64,000 nt of DNA, from positions 550,247,219-550,311,218 of the forward strand of contig OY728166.1 in NCBI GenBank assembly GCA_963277665.1, in the 5' to 3' direction. Positions 52,729 to 64,000 of the stretch are shown here, piece by piece. The notes under the pieces are model-generated. The model had not been told where the DNA came from. It saw nothing but the letters and a program-made list of their open reading frames with translations, and did not search any database. A program made the translations under genes and the position numbers. The stretch comes from Viscum album (Eukaryota > Streptophyta > Magnoliopsida > Santalales > Viscaceae). The stretch's first letter is position 1. Each line of letters starts with the position of its first letter.

Positions 52729-53379
52729 AGTTTAGTACTAATATTGGAAGGTATATTTAGAAAAACTATTATTAGTGAACATAGCCCTAAGATATACTTT
52801 GAGGATCAGTATAGAAGAACATCCTATAATTTTGGTATTTTAGAGATTTTTTGAGTTTTCCGAGCAATATATCCCTATCTGGATACGAGTTGGTAGAGGC
52901 GTCTCTGGAAAAAATGTACCTAGGGGTTAAACCTAAAAACACTGCTTTGAGCTAGACTATAATGGAGACTGGTGAACGACAACATGCATTGCTACACTCT
53001 TGGTTACGACACTCCTGGGTGATATGATTTGGATAATTCTCATTTTCTATACAAACCATTATGAAGGGTTTATGAGTATATAATTCCTCAATGAATTTTT
53101 TTTATGATTGTGGAATATATATATAAACTGTTCAATTTATGTTAAGTGATTTACTAGTATGGAATTTTGTATTTTGATTCATAAACTGATCTAGTTTAAG
53201 CCATTGTTTAGAAACAACGTCTAGTGGAAGGAATGGAATCCGTATCCTTCTCAAGATAATTATAATGGAGCGGGAGATACAACTGGTGTTGATCAGGTAT
53301 CACCATACTGGGACAACTCACTCAGGTTATGAATAATAACCTTACTTGTATGGAGCACCCTGATCTGCAACGTTGGGGA

Positions 53380-54124
53380 CCAATGATAGACTTCTTCATG
53401 AGGAAATAACCACCAACATTCAATGAGAGTACAAATCCCTTAGTAGCTGAGCAATGGATTAATTTCTTAGAGAATATATTCCATGCCTTGGGGAGTAGTG
53501 GATGGGGAAAAGTTTTCATGGAAGTTTACTACATCACTAGAGATGTTGATCAATGGTGGTCATTGATTCAAAACAAAAAGGAAGATGATGAAGTATCAAA
53601 TATGGAATGGAGGGAGTTCAAAGACCTTTTCATAGAAAAATAATTTCTTCGTGACCATCAAGAAGATATGGAAAGACAATTTTTGAGTCTGAGGCAAAAG
53701 GAGGAAAAGAATGTTGCAATGTATGAGTCTAACTTTACAAGGTTATCGAGGCATGCTGAAGATTATATATGCAACCCAAGAAGTAAGATTGATCATTTCT
53801 TTTATGCGTTAAAATTGTTTCTCCATCGAGCATTAGTATCACAATCTTTCTCAACGTACGAAGATATATTATAATGTACTATCAAGATAGAAAAGGAAAT
53901 CTCTAAATCATATGACAATAATGTCAAGAATGAGATGAAGAGAACAATGGAACAAGAGATTGATAAAGGGAAAAAAAGGAAAGAAGGATTTTCCATTATG
54001 CGATAACTGTGGGAAGAATAACCCTGGTACTTGCCTAAAAGGAATGAGAGTTTGTTATAAATGTGGAGAAAAAGGTCACCAGGCTCATGATTGCAAGGGA
54101 AATAATGAGGCTATCAATGTTTAA
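53380..54124 (+). pseudogene. gag: E4 gag with intact CCHC zinc knuckle, one frameshift
   Basis: The capsid part reads PPTFNESTNPLVAEQWINFL near 53,410, then VYYITRDVDQWW near 53,527-53,562, then WREFKDLFIEK (about 53,610-53,642). The frame 53,668-53,874 holds FLSLRQKEEKNVAMYESNFT. This order is that of Tekay gag (PPtF.Gs.dP..Ae.Wl..lE, WW, W..Fk..F.eKyf, Fl.LkQg.mtV.eYe..F). After a frame change near the A-run at about 53,970, one frame gives CDNCGKNNPGTC (53,999-54,034) and the knuckle CYKCGEKGHQAHDC (54,053-54,094) with all four zinc ligands. In-frame stops, such as the one at 53,641-53,643, show that it is no longer functional. Confidence 0.85.
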
Positions 54125-54640
54125 TGATACAATTGTAGAGAAATGGGGAATTGTGCAAATTAATGTCCCAAGCATCAGGGAAACATACCTCAGAAAATGC
54201 CAAAGGATCAAGGCCAATCATAGGCTGTTACTGCAATTGAAGTGGAATAATTAATTTATTGGTGCTTTTGGAATCAAGGATTATCTTCTCGTTATAAGAA
54301 TAATGTGATATATATATATATGGGTTGTACAGAAATACTTATTGTTCACATTATGGTTTTAATATGACTATGGTAATCATATTTTTAGTATGTGACAATA
54401 AGAGAATCTTTACTTTGTCTGGGAAATTTGATGTCACAATTGATTTTGGAATTTAGATGCCTTTTAGAGAGAGTTTGGACAGAGGTATTTTGGATAACTA
54501 TAATGTTTGGAATAGATTTAGTTGAACATTGAATATTATTATTTAATGTTAAAACATTTCTTATGTTTATTTTTCGAAAATTATAATACTATAGTTTTAG
54601 GAAAAGGACAACCTGCAGGTCGAGGGATAACCCGTCATGT
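54125..54640 (+). pseudogene. E4 protease trace
   Basis: Near 54,490-54,620 the text has the order of the protease end. A MFGIDLVEH piece stands for vILGMDWL.k, and FFENYNTIVLGKGQPA in the frame 54,522-54,788 stands for the f.kktVvf.pG region. The active-site DTG block before it is not readable. After this point no pol text follows. Confidence 0.5.
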
Positions 54641-55294
54641 CGAACAAAGCTGTAGGAATCGTACCCACAAACATATTACAATAGGCCTTTATTATCTACC
54701 ACTAGCCTACAGGAAGTACCTGGATATTACAAAATATTTTTTATTGATGGTATGTGTTAATATTTTGAACCTTATACGATTAGGATAAATATAATATTTT
54801 TGAGTCCTATTATATTTTTGAGTGAAAGATGAGTTTGTAGTATAAATTATTTGAAGGATGAAAATCTACATATTAGGTATATATATATATATATATATAT
54901 TATATGAAGAAATTAATTCTCAAACTTTAGGGAAGGGATATTAAAACAAAAATGTGTTATCCTAATTCCTTATGTTTTGTTTAACTGATGATATTTTAAA
55001 TCATCATAGATTGATGACTTTGAGGCCCTCAATTTTACAATTGTTTTTGATTGATGACCTCAATCACTCCTTATAAATTTTTCTTTTTTTCCTCAAATTA
55101 CATGTCTATAATTTCCACCAATGTTCTTCTAATTGAAAGCCTAATTTGGTGGAGACTTTCTCATTTTCCATTCCCTCTTATTAAAACTAAATTTTATTAA
55201 TCCTATTTTTGATATGGGTTTTCCACAACGGTATTTTCTATTTTCAAACTTTTATATTGAAAGAACAATTTCAAATTGCGAGGACACAATTTAT
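54641..55294 (+). other. E4 residual internal sequence where pol is missing
   Basis: In a complete Tekay element some 3 kb of RT, RNase H, integrase and chromodomain would stand here, but only about 650 bases remain. They include a TA microsatellite at 54,879-54,905 and pyrimidine-rich text. Near 55,279 the sequence TTGCGAGGACACAATTTATT recalls the TTCGAGGACGAAATTTA that closes the chromodomain end of Tekay elements. This suggests an internal deletion and not a shortened end. Confidence 0.55.
54879..54905. repeat. TA dinucleotide microsatellite
   Basis: A run of about 27 bases alternating T and A inside the E4 internal region. Confidence 0.9.
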
Positions 55295-55309
55295 TGAAGG
55301 AGGGATGAA
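55295..55309 (+). other. E4 polypurine tract
   Basis: TGAAGGAGGGATGAA ends directly at the TG of the 3' LTR. Its place and purine content fit the second-strand primer. Confidence 0.7.
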
Positions 55310-58300
55310 TGTAACACCCCAAGCTTCAATGGTACGATTCTCTTTGAATAATAAATTAGCGAGTGTTGTACGCAACCTCGAGTTCTAACACACCACGACC
55401 AATCAAAAAGTCGTTATGAATAGTAATACCCACTTTTTGAAATTTTATAAATTTTATTATTCAAATTGGACTTCATTTTTAGATTCGGAATATCTAAATT
55501 ATCCTAAGTTGTCTTTTACATTTTTTCTAAGAAACTTCAATATTTGATGAATAGTGAAACCACTAAGTGGTAGTTAAAAAATTAATTTTTCATTTAAATT
55601 TTTTTACCACTTCTGTGAATTGAATTTAGAAAATCCAACATACATGGTTGTCATTAGTGAGTAAAATGTTGTTCAATGGGATGAAAATAATTTTTGGTAA
55701 ATAGTAATTTATAAGATTTATTAATCACGATTAAAGGTAATTAGTGTAATTTAAGGTAAATATAATGTTATAATAATATGAAATTACCTCTATACTTGTA
55801 CTACCCTTCTTGGATGAGTCTTGGCCGACCAAGACAATCCATGGGTAAACTTGGTGACCCCATGGATCCACATGGGTAAGAAAATTACATTAATAACATT
55901 TTATTTAAAGTAATAATAAAATTGTCACAAACATGTGTTGTTTTACTAAAACAATTATTAAATGGGGTTATATTAGTTAACATTTATACTATAAATATTC
56001 ATTGTAAAGCTAAAAATATTTCCTACATTATGGTAATTGTTTTTATAATTTTTAGACATTATACAAATAAATTTATTTATGACACCATGGTGATGCAGTG
56101 ATTACCTCCTTAATGAACAATTTAAATAAAATAAAAAGATAATGTAAAATCTAAGACTTAAAATTGTATAAAACCTATTTTATGGGTGTATTTATAACCC
56201 TTATCACCTTATCCTCTGAATTTATTATTATGGGATATTTACAATCCGAAAATCATTTCATAATAAAGTAACATTTCCTGACTTTCCAAAAGAGACACTC
56301 CTCTCCTCTTATAAAAGGCCCCCACCTCTACCAGCTTATTAGCACATTAAAATCTTTTTGGATCGGCCAAACTCTTCCCAAATACACTCTCAACATTACT
56401 CCCTTCATCCTAGAAGCCTTACCTTAGGCATAAATCTCTTGAAGAAACCATTTTGGTTCAAACTGAGGTGAGTTCCCAAATTTAAAGGTAATGTATTCTC
56501 TTATGTTGTTTTGTTTTATTTTTCTTCTCCAACCCCCTAAACTCATTTTATACTTTTATTTTGTAACAACACCATTATACCCAATATACTTGGATGTTGT
56601 TATGCGATGGATTTTATTTATAGTTACACACACCTAAGTCTAATGGTTAAAGAACATATTGTTTTTATGGGTGGTGAATTACTGCCTAATGAAACGATGA
56701 TTGTTTAATCTTCTTTTAACACCTCTCATGGTGGCCATTATGATGACACTATTTTTATATATGATATATATTATTTTTAAATTTTCCTTATTCTACTGTA
56801 TTTTTAATTTATGGAATACATTTATGATTTTCATTATTGGTAAACGTGATAATTTCATTTTAGGAAGTGCAGACTACCACCCCCTCAAAGTGATTTGAAT
56901 CGTTAATGCCATATGTGGGACATATAAAGGATGGAGTAAATGATATTATATATGATATTATACTGTAATTATAATATACCTTTATATCATTATGATTTTA
57001 TTCCATTAAATTATAAATATAAATGAAAGTAGCGTTCATGTGTATGTACGGCTTACCGTCTCAAAGAATGGTGCATTACATTTCATACTTCTAAATGTTA
57101 TGTAATATTATAAATTCAATTATCTAGTAGATATATATGATATATATGATATATACATAATGAATATAATTCTGTAGATAATGTATATTAAACAACCTAA
57201 ACAACTTTTAATTATAAGAATTTTATTTTTGACTCAACTACCAAGGATCGACAAAACAACTGTTATTAAATTAAATGATTACATAATGTTAATAACATGG
57301 TAATAAGTGTTGTAAAAGGAATAATGAACTTTAAAAAGGTTCTTATGCATATATAAATTAACAATAGTTTATTTTTCAGGAGATTAAAGAATGATTGAGT
57401 CAAGTAAGACACGAGGTAAGGGACTTCGTCTCAATCTCCTTTCATTGAGGCATATTTTGTTTTATACACAAATTTATTTTATACGGCGTATAAACCCCTT
57501 TGACTTTTAATGTTATTCAAAAGGAATATTTTTATACAAAGCATTTTTACTAAATTACGTAATGAATTTTTTGTCTTATTTATGCGGTGACAATGACTTC
57601 ACCGCCACCATGACCATTATTTGAGTTTTGGTTTCCTCTACAAGACATAAATATTTTTTAAATGATAAATAAATACCATCTTTTAATTTTCTATTATTTT
57701 GGTATTAAAAATGGTTTTGAAAATGTTTTTATTATATTAATGTGTTTTATAGATATCTTTTGATTGAAATGTGGATATTTTATGTTTCCTTTATGCATAT
57801 TATATGTGATATGATTATGGTATGGTTCTTGGGAATTGATTATGATATGTTTAAACCTTTTCATATAAGGAATGCATTGGACTTAATAAGTGATAGGTGG
57901 AGCCCGCTATAGCTCCTCGATGCATCGGTAGGTCTCATGAGACAAACTAGTGTCTTGGTTCGAGGCCTTGACAAAATATTATTTGTATTCTTGGCACGAG
58001 GCCTTGGCTATGTGGTTATGATAGTATGGAATTATGCATTTCATCATTATGAAAGTGTTTATTGATATTTCATGTGATTATTATACTAGTAGAATAGCCA
58101 TATGAATAAGTAAATGTAATTTTTTCATTTTATTTTATCCATATTATGCTGATGTTCAAGTTTAAAAGGCTTTTGTTTTTGTTTTACATTGCCTTAAATG
58201 TTTATAGTTATATATAAAAGTTTCCTCTATATTATTACCCTTTCTGAGCATCTGAGCTCACCCCTTTCTATGTTTTATTTTTTCCCGGATGTGAAGAAAT

Positions 58301-58521
58301 ATATTTTATGACTGACCTACAGGGATAGTCTGAAGGGGATATGAGTGTGGAAAATAGAGACTATGTTATTTTTATTTTTCACTGTATTATGTAATGTAAC
58401 ATTCATGAATTTATCTTGTGTTTCCATGGCTACTAAACAAATTGGTGTTTCGAGACATGATCTTTTGTGATCATTCCAGTTTTATGTAATAATGCACTGA
58501 AATTGGGTAAATGGGGTTTCA
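55310..58521 (+). repeat. E4 3' LTR
   Basis: It begins TGTAACACCCCAAGCTTC at 55,310, as does the 5' copy, and ends near the TTTCA at 58,521 (about 3,212 bases). The last 20 bases differ from the 5' copy (a small loss is likely), so the end is approximate. The frame 56,701-56,898 inside it is chance. Confidence 0.8.
56310..56316 (+). promoter_or_regulatory. E4 3' LTR TATA box
   Basis: TATAAAA, with CTCCTCTCCTCT before and GGCCCCC after, is at the place matching the 5' LTR box at 50,495. Confidence 0.6.
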
Positions 58522-58529
58522 TATATCAT

Positions 58530-60862
58530 AATTTCTAGCTTTCAGATATAATTACTCACTTCATTAGGATTTTCCATAAATAATATGTCAGAAGAGGCCC
58601 TTAGATCGCCTTCTCCAAGAATGTGCAACCCTTCACGTAGATCCATACACATGGTTTCAGTATCACAATATATTAATTTCTGTGTTTGAAAAACTTCTAG
58701 TTGTAAATATTCAGTGTAAACAACAAAGGGTTATAAAGATGATCCTACAGCCTTGGATTTAAGTTTCTTCCCAACTCCCATATTCATAGATAGGGGATTA
58801 GAAACAAGGACTCGTCTCTTTTCAGAATGATGGATTTTAGATCGACTTGGTCCAACCTTTTTAGGTAACGATGGAGTAGTGCTCTTATCTTTGGAAGGTG
58901 GAATATTTCTGGCATGAGGTCACATCGGTGAATTTAGTGCCTCGTCACCTCTACCCTCTCACTCTAATGAGTTGGCCCTTAATAAAGAAGAGGGGCCTTA
59001 AAAATGACATGGTTCCCACCTACTACTTCTTGTTAACCCCACTCATGGAAAAATATGGTTTAATTCACCATTAGGTTATGATGTGACCTATTTTTTGGAA
59101 TGCTAGATAGTAAATCTACTTAATACATCATTATTAGGTAAATTAAATATTTACCCAATCATCTCCATAGATGTCAAAAACCATATTTATCAGAAAACCA
59201 TCAAAGGTTCTTCTAATGTGACATGCATAGGGGGGATACAATATTTGTTTGCAGACATATGAATTAACGTGGAAATATATAAAGAGAATTGGAAATGGAT
59301 ATAATTTCTCTGTCGATCCTAGTGGGATATACACAATCTCTGCAACCTAGCATCTATTCCCACAACACTAAAATGGTTGTCCCGTCATCAAATAAGAGCC
59401 TTATATTTGGTTTCCCATAAAGAAAGAATTGAAATTCGTTAAACATACTCATCTTACCCTTGATGTCATAAGTTCTTAAAGGCACGGGTGAGATACTAGA
59501 TAAATCTAGAACAGATGATCGGAATGAAACTCCAAATACCTATACCCCACTTTGTAGAACATATGTTATAAGGTGAGTTGTGATGTGTCTCCATAAAACC
59601 TAGAATGATCCCATTATTCTAAACTAAGACTTTCCTCTATAAATATGCAGTAATCTCCTACGAATATTTTCCAAAATAGGAGTGTCTAACCCTACCATCC
59701 TTCTCACATCCATATTAGCTGCAGTAACAAATGTTCCTTGTCTTACACCTCCTTGGGAATATATGACTTGTGACAAGTACCCACGGAGCCACATTTCCAT
59801 GAATCCTTCCAAACGCATTTTTGTAGGAATTTTGGGATTGACATCATATCCCAACTTCTCAAACTCCCCTTTCTCTAATGTTGGAGAAAAAGTACGTGGT
59901 GTTCCACTTTTCTCTGCATTTTTTCATCTAGTTGGATGAGAGAAGGTAGGCCCCTTTTCATTCTTCATTACTAGTAATATTTCTATCCATTATTCTAGAT
60001 GAATATCCCTTCTTGTGTGGGACATCATGGTGGTCGTGTTGTTGTGTTTGTTAAATATTTTCATCAACTCATGAACCAAACTTGGTGTCTTCTCCGAGTG
60101 ATTCCATGTCATCTTGGGAGGAATATACTCATCGTACATATCCTCAATGATTGGATATCCAAAAATATTGTATTCATACCACAAGATAATGCCTACGTAT
60201 CCATGTTTAAAATGTAATGGCTTGTTTTCTAGGCTCCATCACCTTAGTTACTCATGAAAAAAATCATCATTCCGATACACATATGTTTTTCCTAACCAGA
60301 CATCCTCGTAAATCCCAACACCATTTAAATATTCTGTAAATTCTGCACACATCTTGCACACCTAGTATGCCCACAACCATGCTGGTTTTATGCATCCTCC
60401 AGGATAGAATTTCCAACTTCTCTACCATACTTTGGATTAATCTGTCTTAGAATTTTGAAAGATGTATGAATAACAGTGTGGTTGCATGTTGGTTGTGTGA
60501 GGTTTAAAATTTTTAGCACATGGGTTGTGATGCATGATACCAGATTTATCTATTCTCCCATCATTAGAGAATGTGCCCACAAGAGAAATTTAGGAAGGTT
60601 AGAGGTTGGTATAATCCAGAAACTAATAATGTGGTACATAGTTTTTTGGGTTTGTAATATTTAAATCCTATAGATGTCCATAGCTATACATAGGCAGATA
60701 GTTTCTGTAGAAAAAACTGTAGTGATATTTCATCAGATATTTTGATATTCGTGGAAGGGTGGTGTCCCAAATTTCGAAGTACTCATGACCAACAACATTA
60801 ATCTTTTCAAAAATCCTCTTAGTGGCTAGTTCATCAGTAGTTACAATTCTTTTGGGATCCAT
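58530..60862 (-). pseudogene. E3 antisense open-reading region, upstream part, plant-mobile-domain-like
   Basis: Four - strand frames follow one another in sense order. They are 60,668-60,862 (starts MDPKRIVTTDELATKR), 59,990-60,184 (MWYEYNIFGYPIIEDM), 59,624-59,854 and 59,143-59,334. The third contains YLSQVIYSQGGVRQGTFVTA, then NMDVRRMVGLDTPIL. This resembles the plant mobile domain (aminotransferase-like) text ..GGVRpG.f..As.MA.GrrfsLaiPvLa.IYrGL. After 59,000 a basic stretch (KRRVLVSNP, VGKKLKSK) follows. Antisense extra frames between integrase and 3' LTR are known in Tat elements. Stops between the frames make this a pseudogene. The domain call is tentative. Confidence 0.5.
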
Positions 60863-61317
60863 TGAACCTTCATAAATATGAAAAAGTCATCTTTTATTTA
60901 AATTATTTCATGATGTTTGACAATAGTATTGATCAATTTGAAAAAGGAATTATTGCGCACAAGTATAAAACATGGAATGCAAATGCAAGATGGTGAACTA
61001 GTGTGGCGCCCCATATATAGTGTGCTACAAAAAACAAATAGAAGAATCACGGAGAAAACAAACGCATTTGAGAGAAGAATGATTTTCATTCCGAGATATA
61101 AATTTCTGGAAGTTAGGGAATTTTCGCCGAAGTGGAGATGCTATATATAAGCGATGAAAGTCACAATGCGCGCAAGAATTTTGTGTGTGACCATCTTACA
61201 CAACCATTTGCCTTGCATGCTAAAAACATGGATGCCTCAGTACTCTCATATTTACCCTTCATTTCATTACTTTTTAATAGGATCCTCTATTAATCTTGGA
61301 CCCAATTTTGTGGGGCG
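60863..61317. other. E3 interval between antisense region and 3' LTR
   Basis: It holds the likely 5' leader of the antisense region and, at the right end, the purine-rich TTTTGTGGGGCG (61,306-61,317) that should be the E3 polypurine tract. The overlapping frames on both strands at 60,898-61,150 are unrecognised. Confidence 0.5.
61141..61150 (-). promoter_or_regulatory. Candidate TATA box for the E3 antisense region
   Basis: The - strand reads TTATATATAG about 280 bases upstream of the ATG at 60,862, a plausible promoter distance. The same bases also read TATATATAA on the + strand, so direction is not decided by sequence alone. Confidence 0.35.
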
Positions 61318-63839
61318 TGTTGACACTATGTTCCACCAAAGAGTCTAAAAATTTATAAATGGAAATAATTGAGAAAAAATAGGAGAAAATAAAATAAAAA
61401 AATCAATATTATAAAAGACAAAAAAATTTCACCGTCCTAGTTATACCTAGGGGTTATCATCATGCAACCAACTTGCGCGCCCCTATCTAGCACACATCCC
61501 ACTTGTGTACCCAATTAATTTTCTCCCAGGGTCCATATTTTTCCTATAAATATACCATTGGGGCCATCATTTGTATGAAATAATTTCCCTTAATCCCAAT
61601 TGCTACATTGGTCACCCTAGTGCATCTCCCTAGTCTCCCAAAACATTCATGGTAGTTCTTTAACACCAAATGTAGATGCATTGATGGAGGATTATAGGAC
61701 ATAAGTAATTTTTGTGTTTGAAATTTGGAACACATGCACACCTAAAGCACTCAACCAAACTGAATCAGAAACACTTGAACACCAATTATTCATTTCATGG
61801 GAACATGAGTGCCCCAATTTTTGGATCACCTATGTATAATTATGAAGGATTGATCCATGTCTCTCCCATGTGTTAACATACAGGGTTTTCGTCACTGTAG
61901 TGAAGATCTAGTCACCCATGTCTACATGCGCACCCATAATTGTGTGCCGCTACCTACTTTGGAACCCCTCTATGATTCAACTATTCTCTTTTGTCTAATA
62001 TTCATCAAGTCCTACTCAAATATATTCATGGACAGTCTTCTTCTTCGTTTGATCCCTTTTATGAAAGGGATTATGTCGAGACCTCCACCAAAACATCATG
62101 ACTAATCAAAAATTTGGTAAATTCACATCAGCATTTATCTTATATGGGTTTATATATCCACATTCATAGGTTCCCGCATTTTCCTCACAGTGGAGTAAGG
62201 ATTAATGAAGTGTTTATGGGTTAGTATATCCACAGTCACATGGACCTTTCTTCTACGAACAATTTTGAGATGTTCTTGGTTTGGAGGAGGGTTTCGGTCT
62301 TGACCCCCCCCCCCATCTCAAAGAGATCTGGATCCTCAGGTCTCTGGTATATAAGTTACATTTATAAATTTCATTTCCATTCAAGAGAATTAAAAGTCTC
62401 CCTCCCCTACCATGATTAGTTTTAGTGAATCCATTATGGTTTAATCCCCTAACCTTAATCCCTTCTTTCTTTCATTTGAAATTTGTCTAATGTAATGATA
62501 ACAGAGGGAAGGCTCATTTCCTCGCCCTCGTCCACCATGGTTGTCGTAGGTGCATCCTCTTCCACTAGTGGAGGAGGAAATGTGATTGTGTAATTGATTA
62601 ATATTTAAAATACTCTTCTTTATAAAACTAAGCATGAATCATCTTTTCTTAGAAATTCTTGATGATTAACACATTTTCACAAACACCCACAGGGAATGCA
62701 CTATGAGAACTCTGATTCCGACCATAATTGGGATATGTAGGAAGCCTTCATAGGGCACAAGATCACTGGATATCCTCATTGAGAATCCAACCCTAATTCC
62801 ATTGATCTGGGCATCCTCCTTAGAAATAAGACCGAAATTTAACCCCCAAATCATCAAGGAATCATTTTAAGGATGTAAGTCCAAACTCATTTCTCAAAGA
62901 GCACTATAATCTCTTAAGAGACATGTCGAACTATGTGGGATTTTATTACCATCCAATTGGGATATGTAGGATGCTTTCTAGAGGTTCAAACCCAAAACAT
63001 ATAATAAACCCTATTCTATTAGTTCTATATTCCAACAATGGTGTAATCATAATTGGAAACCTGTATTCTTTCCATGTTCCTTGGGATAGTTTAGCCTAAT
63101 TCCCACACCAAACTTTGACTAATCTTATTTCTCATAGAATTAATTAACAATGACATTAAATTTTACATCTATATCCAAATCACATGACATAAAGAGCTAT
63201 GATGTGTCCGTTTTAGCTGCCCCAAACTATGAGGGTTTTGATTCCTATCACAAGGATACATAGTTATCCCATTTTATGGTTAAAATGCCAATATCAAAAC
63301 AAACCTTTATCTCCATGGATGATAATAAATTATATACTTCCAAAATGAGTGTATTCAAAACAAGTATCATCATATAGATGAATGGAAATGTCTCTATATA
63401 AAATATGAGAAGATACCATTGATGGTGAACCTTGAATACATACATATATATCCATTAATGAAGAACCTAAAATATATATAGATGATTCTAAATTTTACAC
63501 AAGTTAATAAGTGATAGAAAATTCTAGGGAAAATTGATGTCATACATTGTGTATTAATATAGATTCATGAAAATATCATAATTATATATTGAGATTCCCA
63601 TAGTAGAAAATATTTTCCCCCCAAAGGGGGTGATGAGTCTTACCTCCCATCCTCTCGACTAATGCACATTCTTATGTATTGAAACAATAAATCATAATGA
63701 ATTCCTACCTTTGGAAAGTAGGTAGCTTTTATATATTGAATTATTGGGTGTTTCTGGTTCCATGAAAATATCCAATGGAAGCCGCTTGGAAGAAGTGATT
63801 ATTACAACTGGAATAAACATTTAAAGGAACTAAAAAACA
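61318..63839 (+). repeat. E3 3' LTR
   Basis: It runs from TG at 61,318 to CA at 63,838-63,839 (2,522 bases) and matches 31,142-33,628. It carries a run of eleven C at 62,304-62,314. E2 integrase sequence resumes right after it. Confidence 0.85.
61545..61552 (+). promoter_or_regulatory. E3 3' LTR TATA box
   Basis: TATAAATA is followed by ACCATTGGGGCC and is the counterpart of 31,335-31,342. Confidence 0.6.
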
Positions 63840-64000
63840 ATTTTCTATAGTTTGTGTTACACAAATAGGGGAAAAATGAGCCAACATGGTATATCGATCC
63901 ACTAGCACCAATATGGAATCGTGCTTTTGAACCCTTCTTCAGAGACCTATAACAAAATATATAGCCTCCTACTATCATTTACACACTAGAATAGGTAAAT
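63840..64000 (-). pseudogene. E2 second internal copy resumed: integrase part, cut by window end
   Basis: This stretch matches about 23,921-24,075 of the first internal copy, for example ATGAGCCAACATGGTA against ATGAGCCGACATGGTA and CACCAATATGG in both. It continues the integrase exactly where the match at 31,141 stopped. The window ends before the zinc-binding block. Confidence 0.8.

Larger units (their letters stand above)
49495..58521 (+). mobile_element. E4: gag-only chromovirus-type element inserted in E3
   Basis: Two 3.2-kb LTRs starting TGTAACACCCC flank only 2.6 kb. The inside holds a methionine-type primer site, gag with CCHC knuckle, a protease trace and a purine tract, but no RT, RNase H or integrase. 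The LTR start, the primer site and the gag text fit the Tekay group. The LTRs are the most alike of all pairs here, so E4 is the youngest insertion and would have needed enzymes from a relative. I could not find a matching 5-bp target duplication (GAGGA on the left, TATAT on the right), so the right end is uncertain by some bases. Confidence 0.8.
31142..63839 (+). mobile_element. E3: large Tat/Ogre-lineage Ty3/gypsy retrotransposon inserted in E2
   Basis: LTRs of about 2.5 kb start TGTTGACAC at both ends, which is typical for the Tat branch (Ogre, Retand). The internal order is gag, protease, RT, RNase H, second (archaeal-type) RNase H, integrase, then repeats and an antisense region. The double RNase H is a hallmark of Tat. 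The flanks are ATTGT (31,137-31,141) and ATTTT (63,840-63,844), a 5-bp target duplication with one change. The E2 integrase sequence continues across the site when E3 is removed. Without the nested E4 the element is about 23.7 kb. Confidence 0.85.

Noticed and set aside
1..64000. Host genes, tRNAs, rRNAs, organelle inserts, CRISPR or prokaryotic operons
   Set aside because: None is visible. All recognisable coding text belongs to Ty3/gypsy elements.

Overview
This is plant nuclear DNA made almost entirely of old, nested LTR retrotransposons of the Ty3/gypsy superfamily. I see no host gene, tRNA, rRNA, CRISPR array or bacterial feature. The sequence is very AT-rich and poor in CG, and most coding remnants carry many stops and frameshifts. 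Methylated cytosine deaminating over a long time would explain this. Heavily decayed but still contiguous Athila, Tat/Ogre and Tekay-type elements suggest a large seed-plant genome that removes repeats slowly. I cannot name the species.

Layout, with working names E1-E5. E1 (1-13,365, + strand) is a nearly full-length Athila element: partial 5' LTR, tRNA-Asp primer site, gag, protease, RT, RNase H, integrase, a long env-position/spacer region and the 3' LTR. E5 (13,366 to about 20,941, + strand) is a chromovirus pol remnant with RT, RNase H and integrase. Its 5' part is missing where E1 abuts it, so E1 probably inserted into E5. E2 (20,942-31,141, resuming at 63,840 and running off the window, - strand) is a Tekay-like chromovirus in a tandem form, LTR-internal-LTR-internal. 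Its first internal region keeps traces of gag, protease, RT, RNase H, integrase and chromodomain. Its second internal region is split in the integrase by E3.

E3 (31,142-63,839, + strand) is a large Tat/Ogre-lineage element with 2.5-kb LTRs, an imperfect 5-bp target duplication, gag, protease, RT, two RNase H domains and integrase. Downstream of pol lie short repeats, a roughly 610-bp tandem repeat of about three units, and an antisense open-reading region whose middle resembles the plant mobile domain. That antisense region is interrupted by E4 (49,495 to about 58,521, + strand), a chromovirus-type element with 3.2-kb LTRs and only 2.6 kb between them. E4 holds gag with an intact CCHC knuckle and a protease trace but no RT or integrase. 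Its LTRs are the best matched of all pairs, so it is the youngest.

The order of events read from the nesting is E2 (and its tandem form) first, then E3 into E2, then E4 into E3; separately E5, then E1 into E5. No gene here looks able to make a complete protein. The value of the window is as a layered record of retrotransposon insertion and decay. Domain calls come from reading translations by eye against remembered family motifs, and boundaries without exact termini are good to tens or hundreds of bases.
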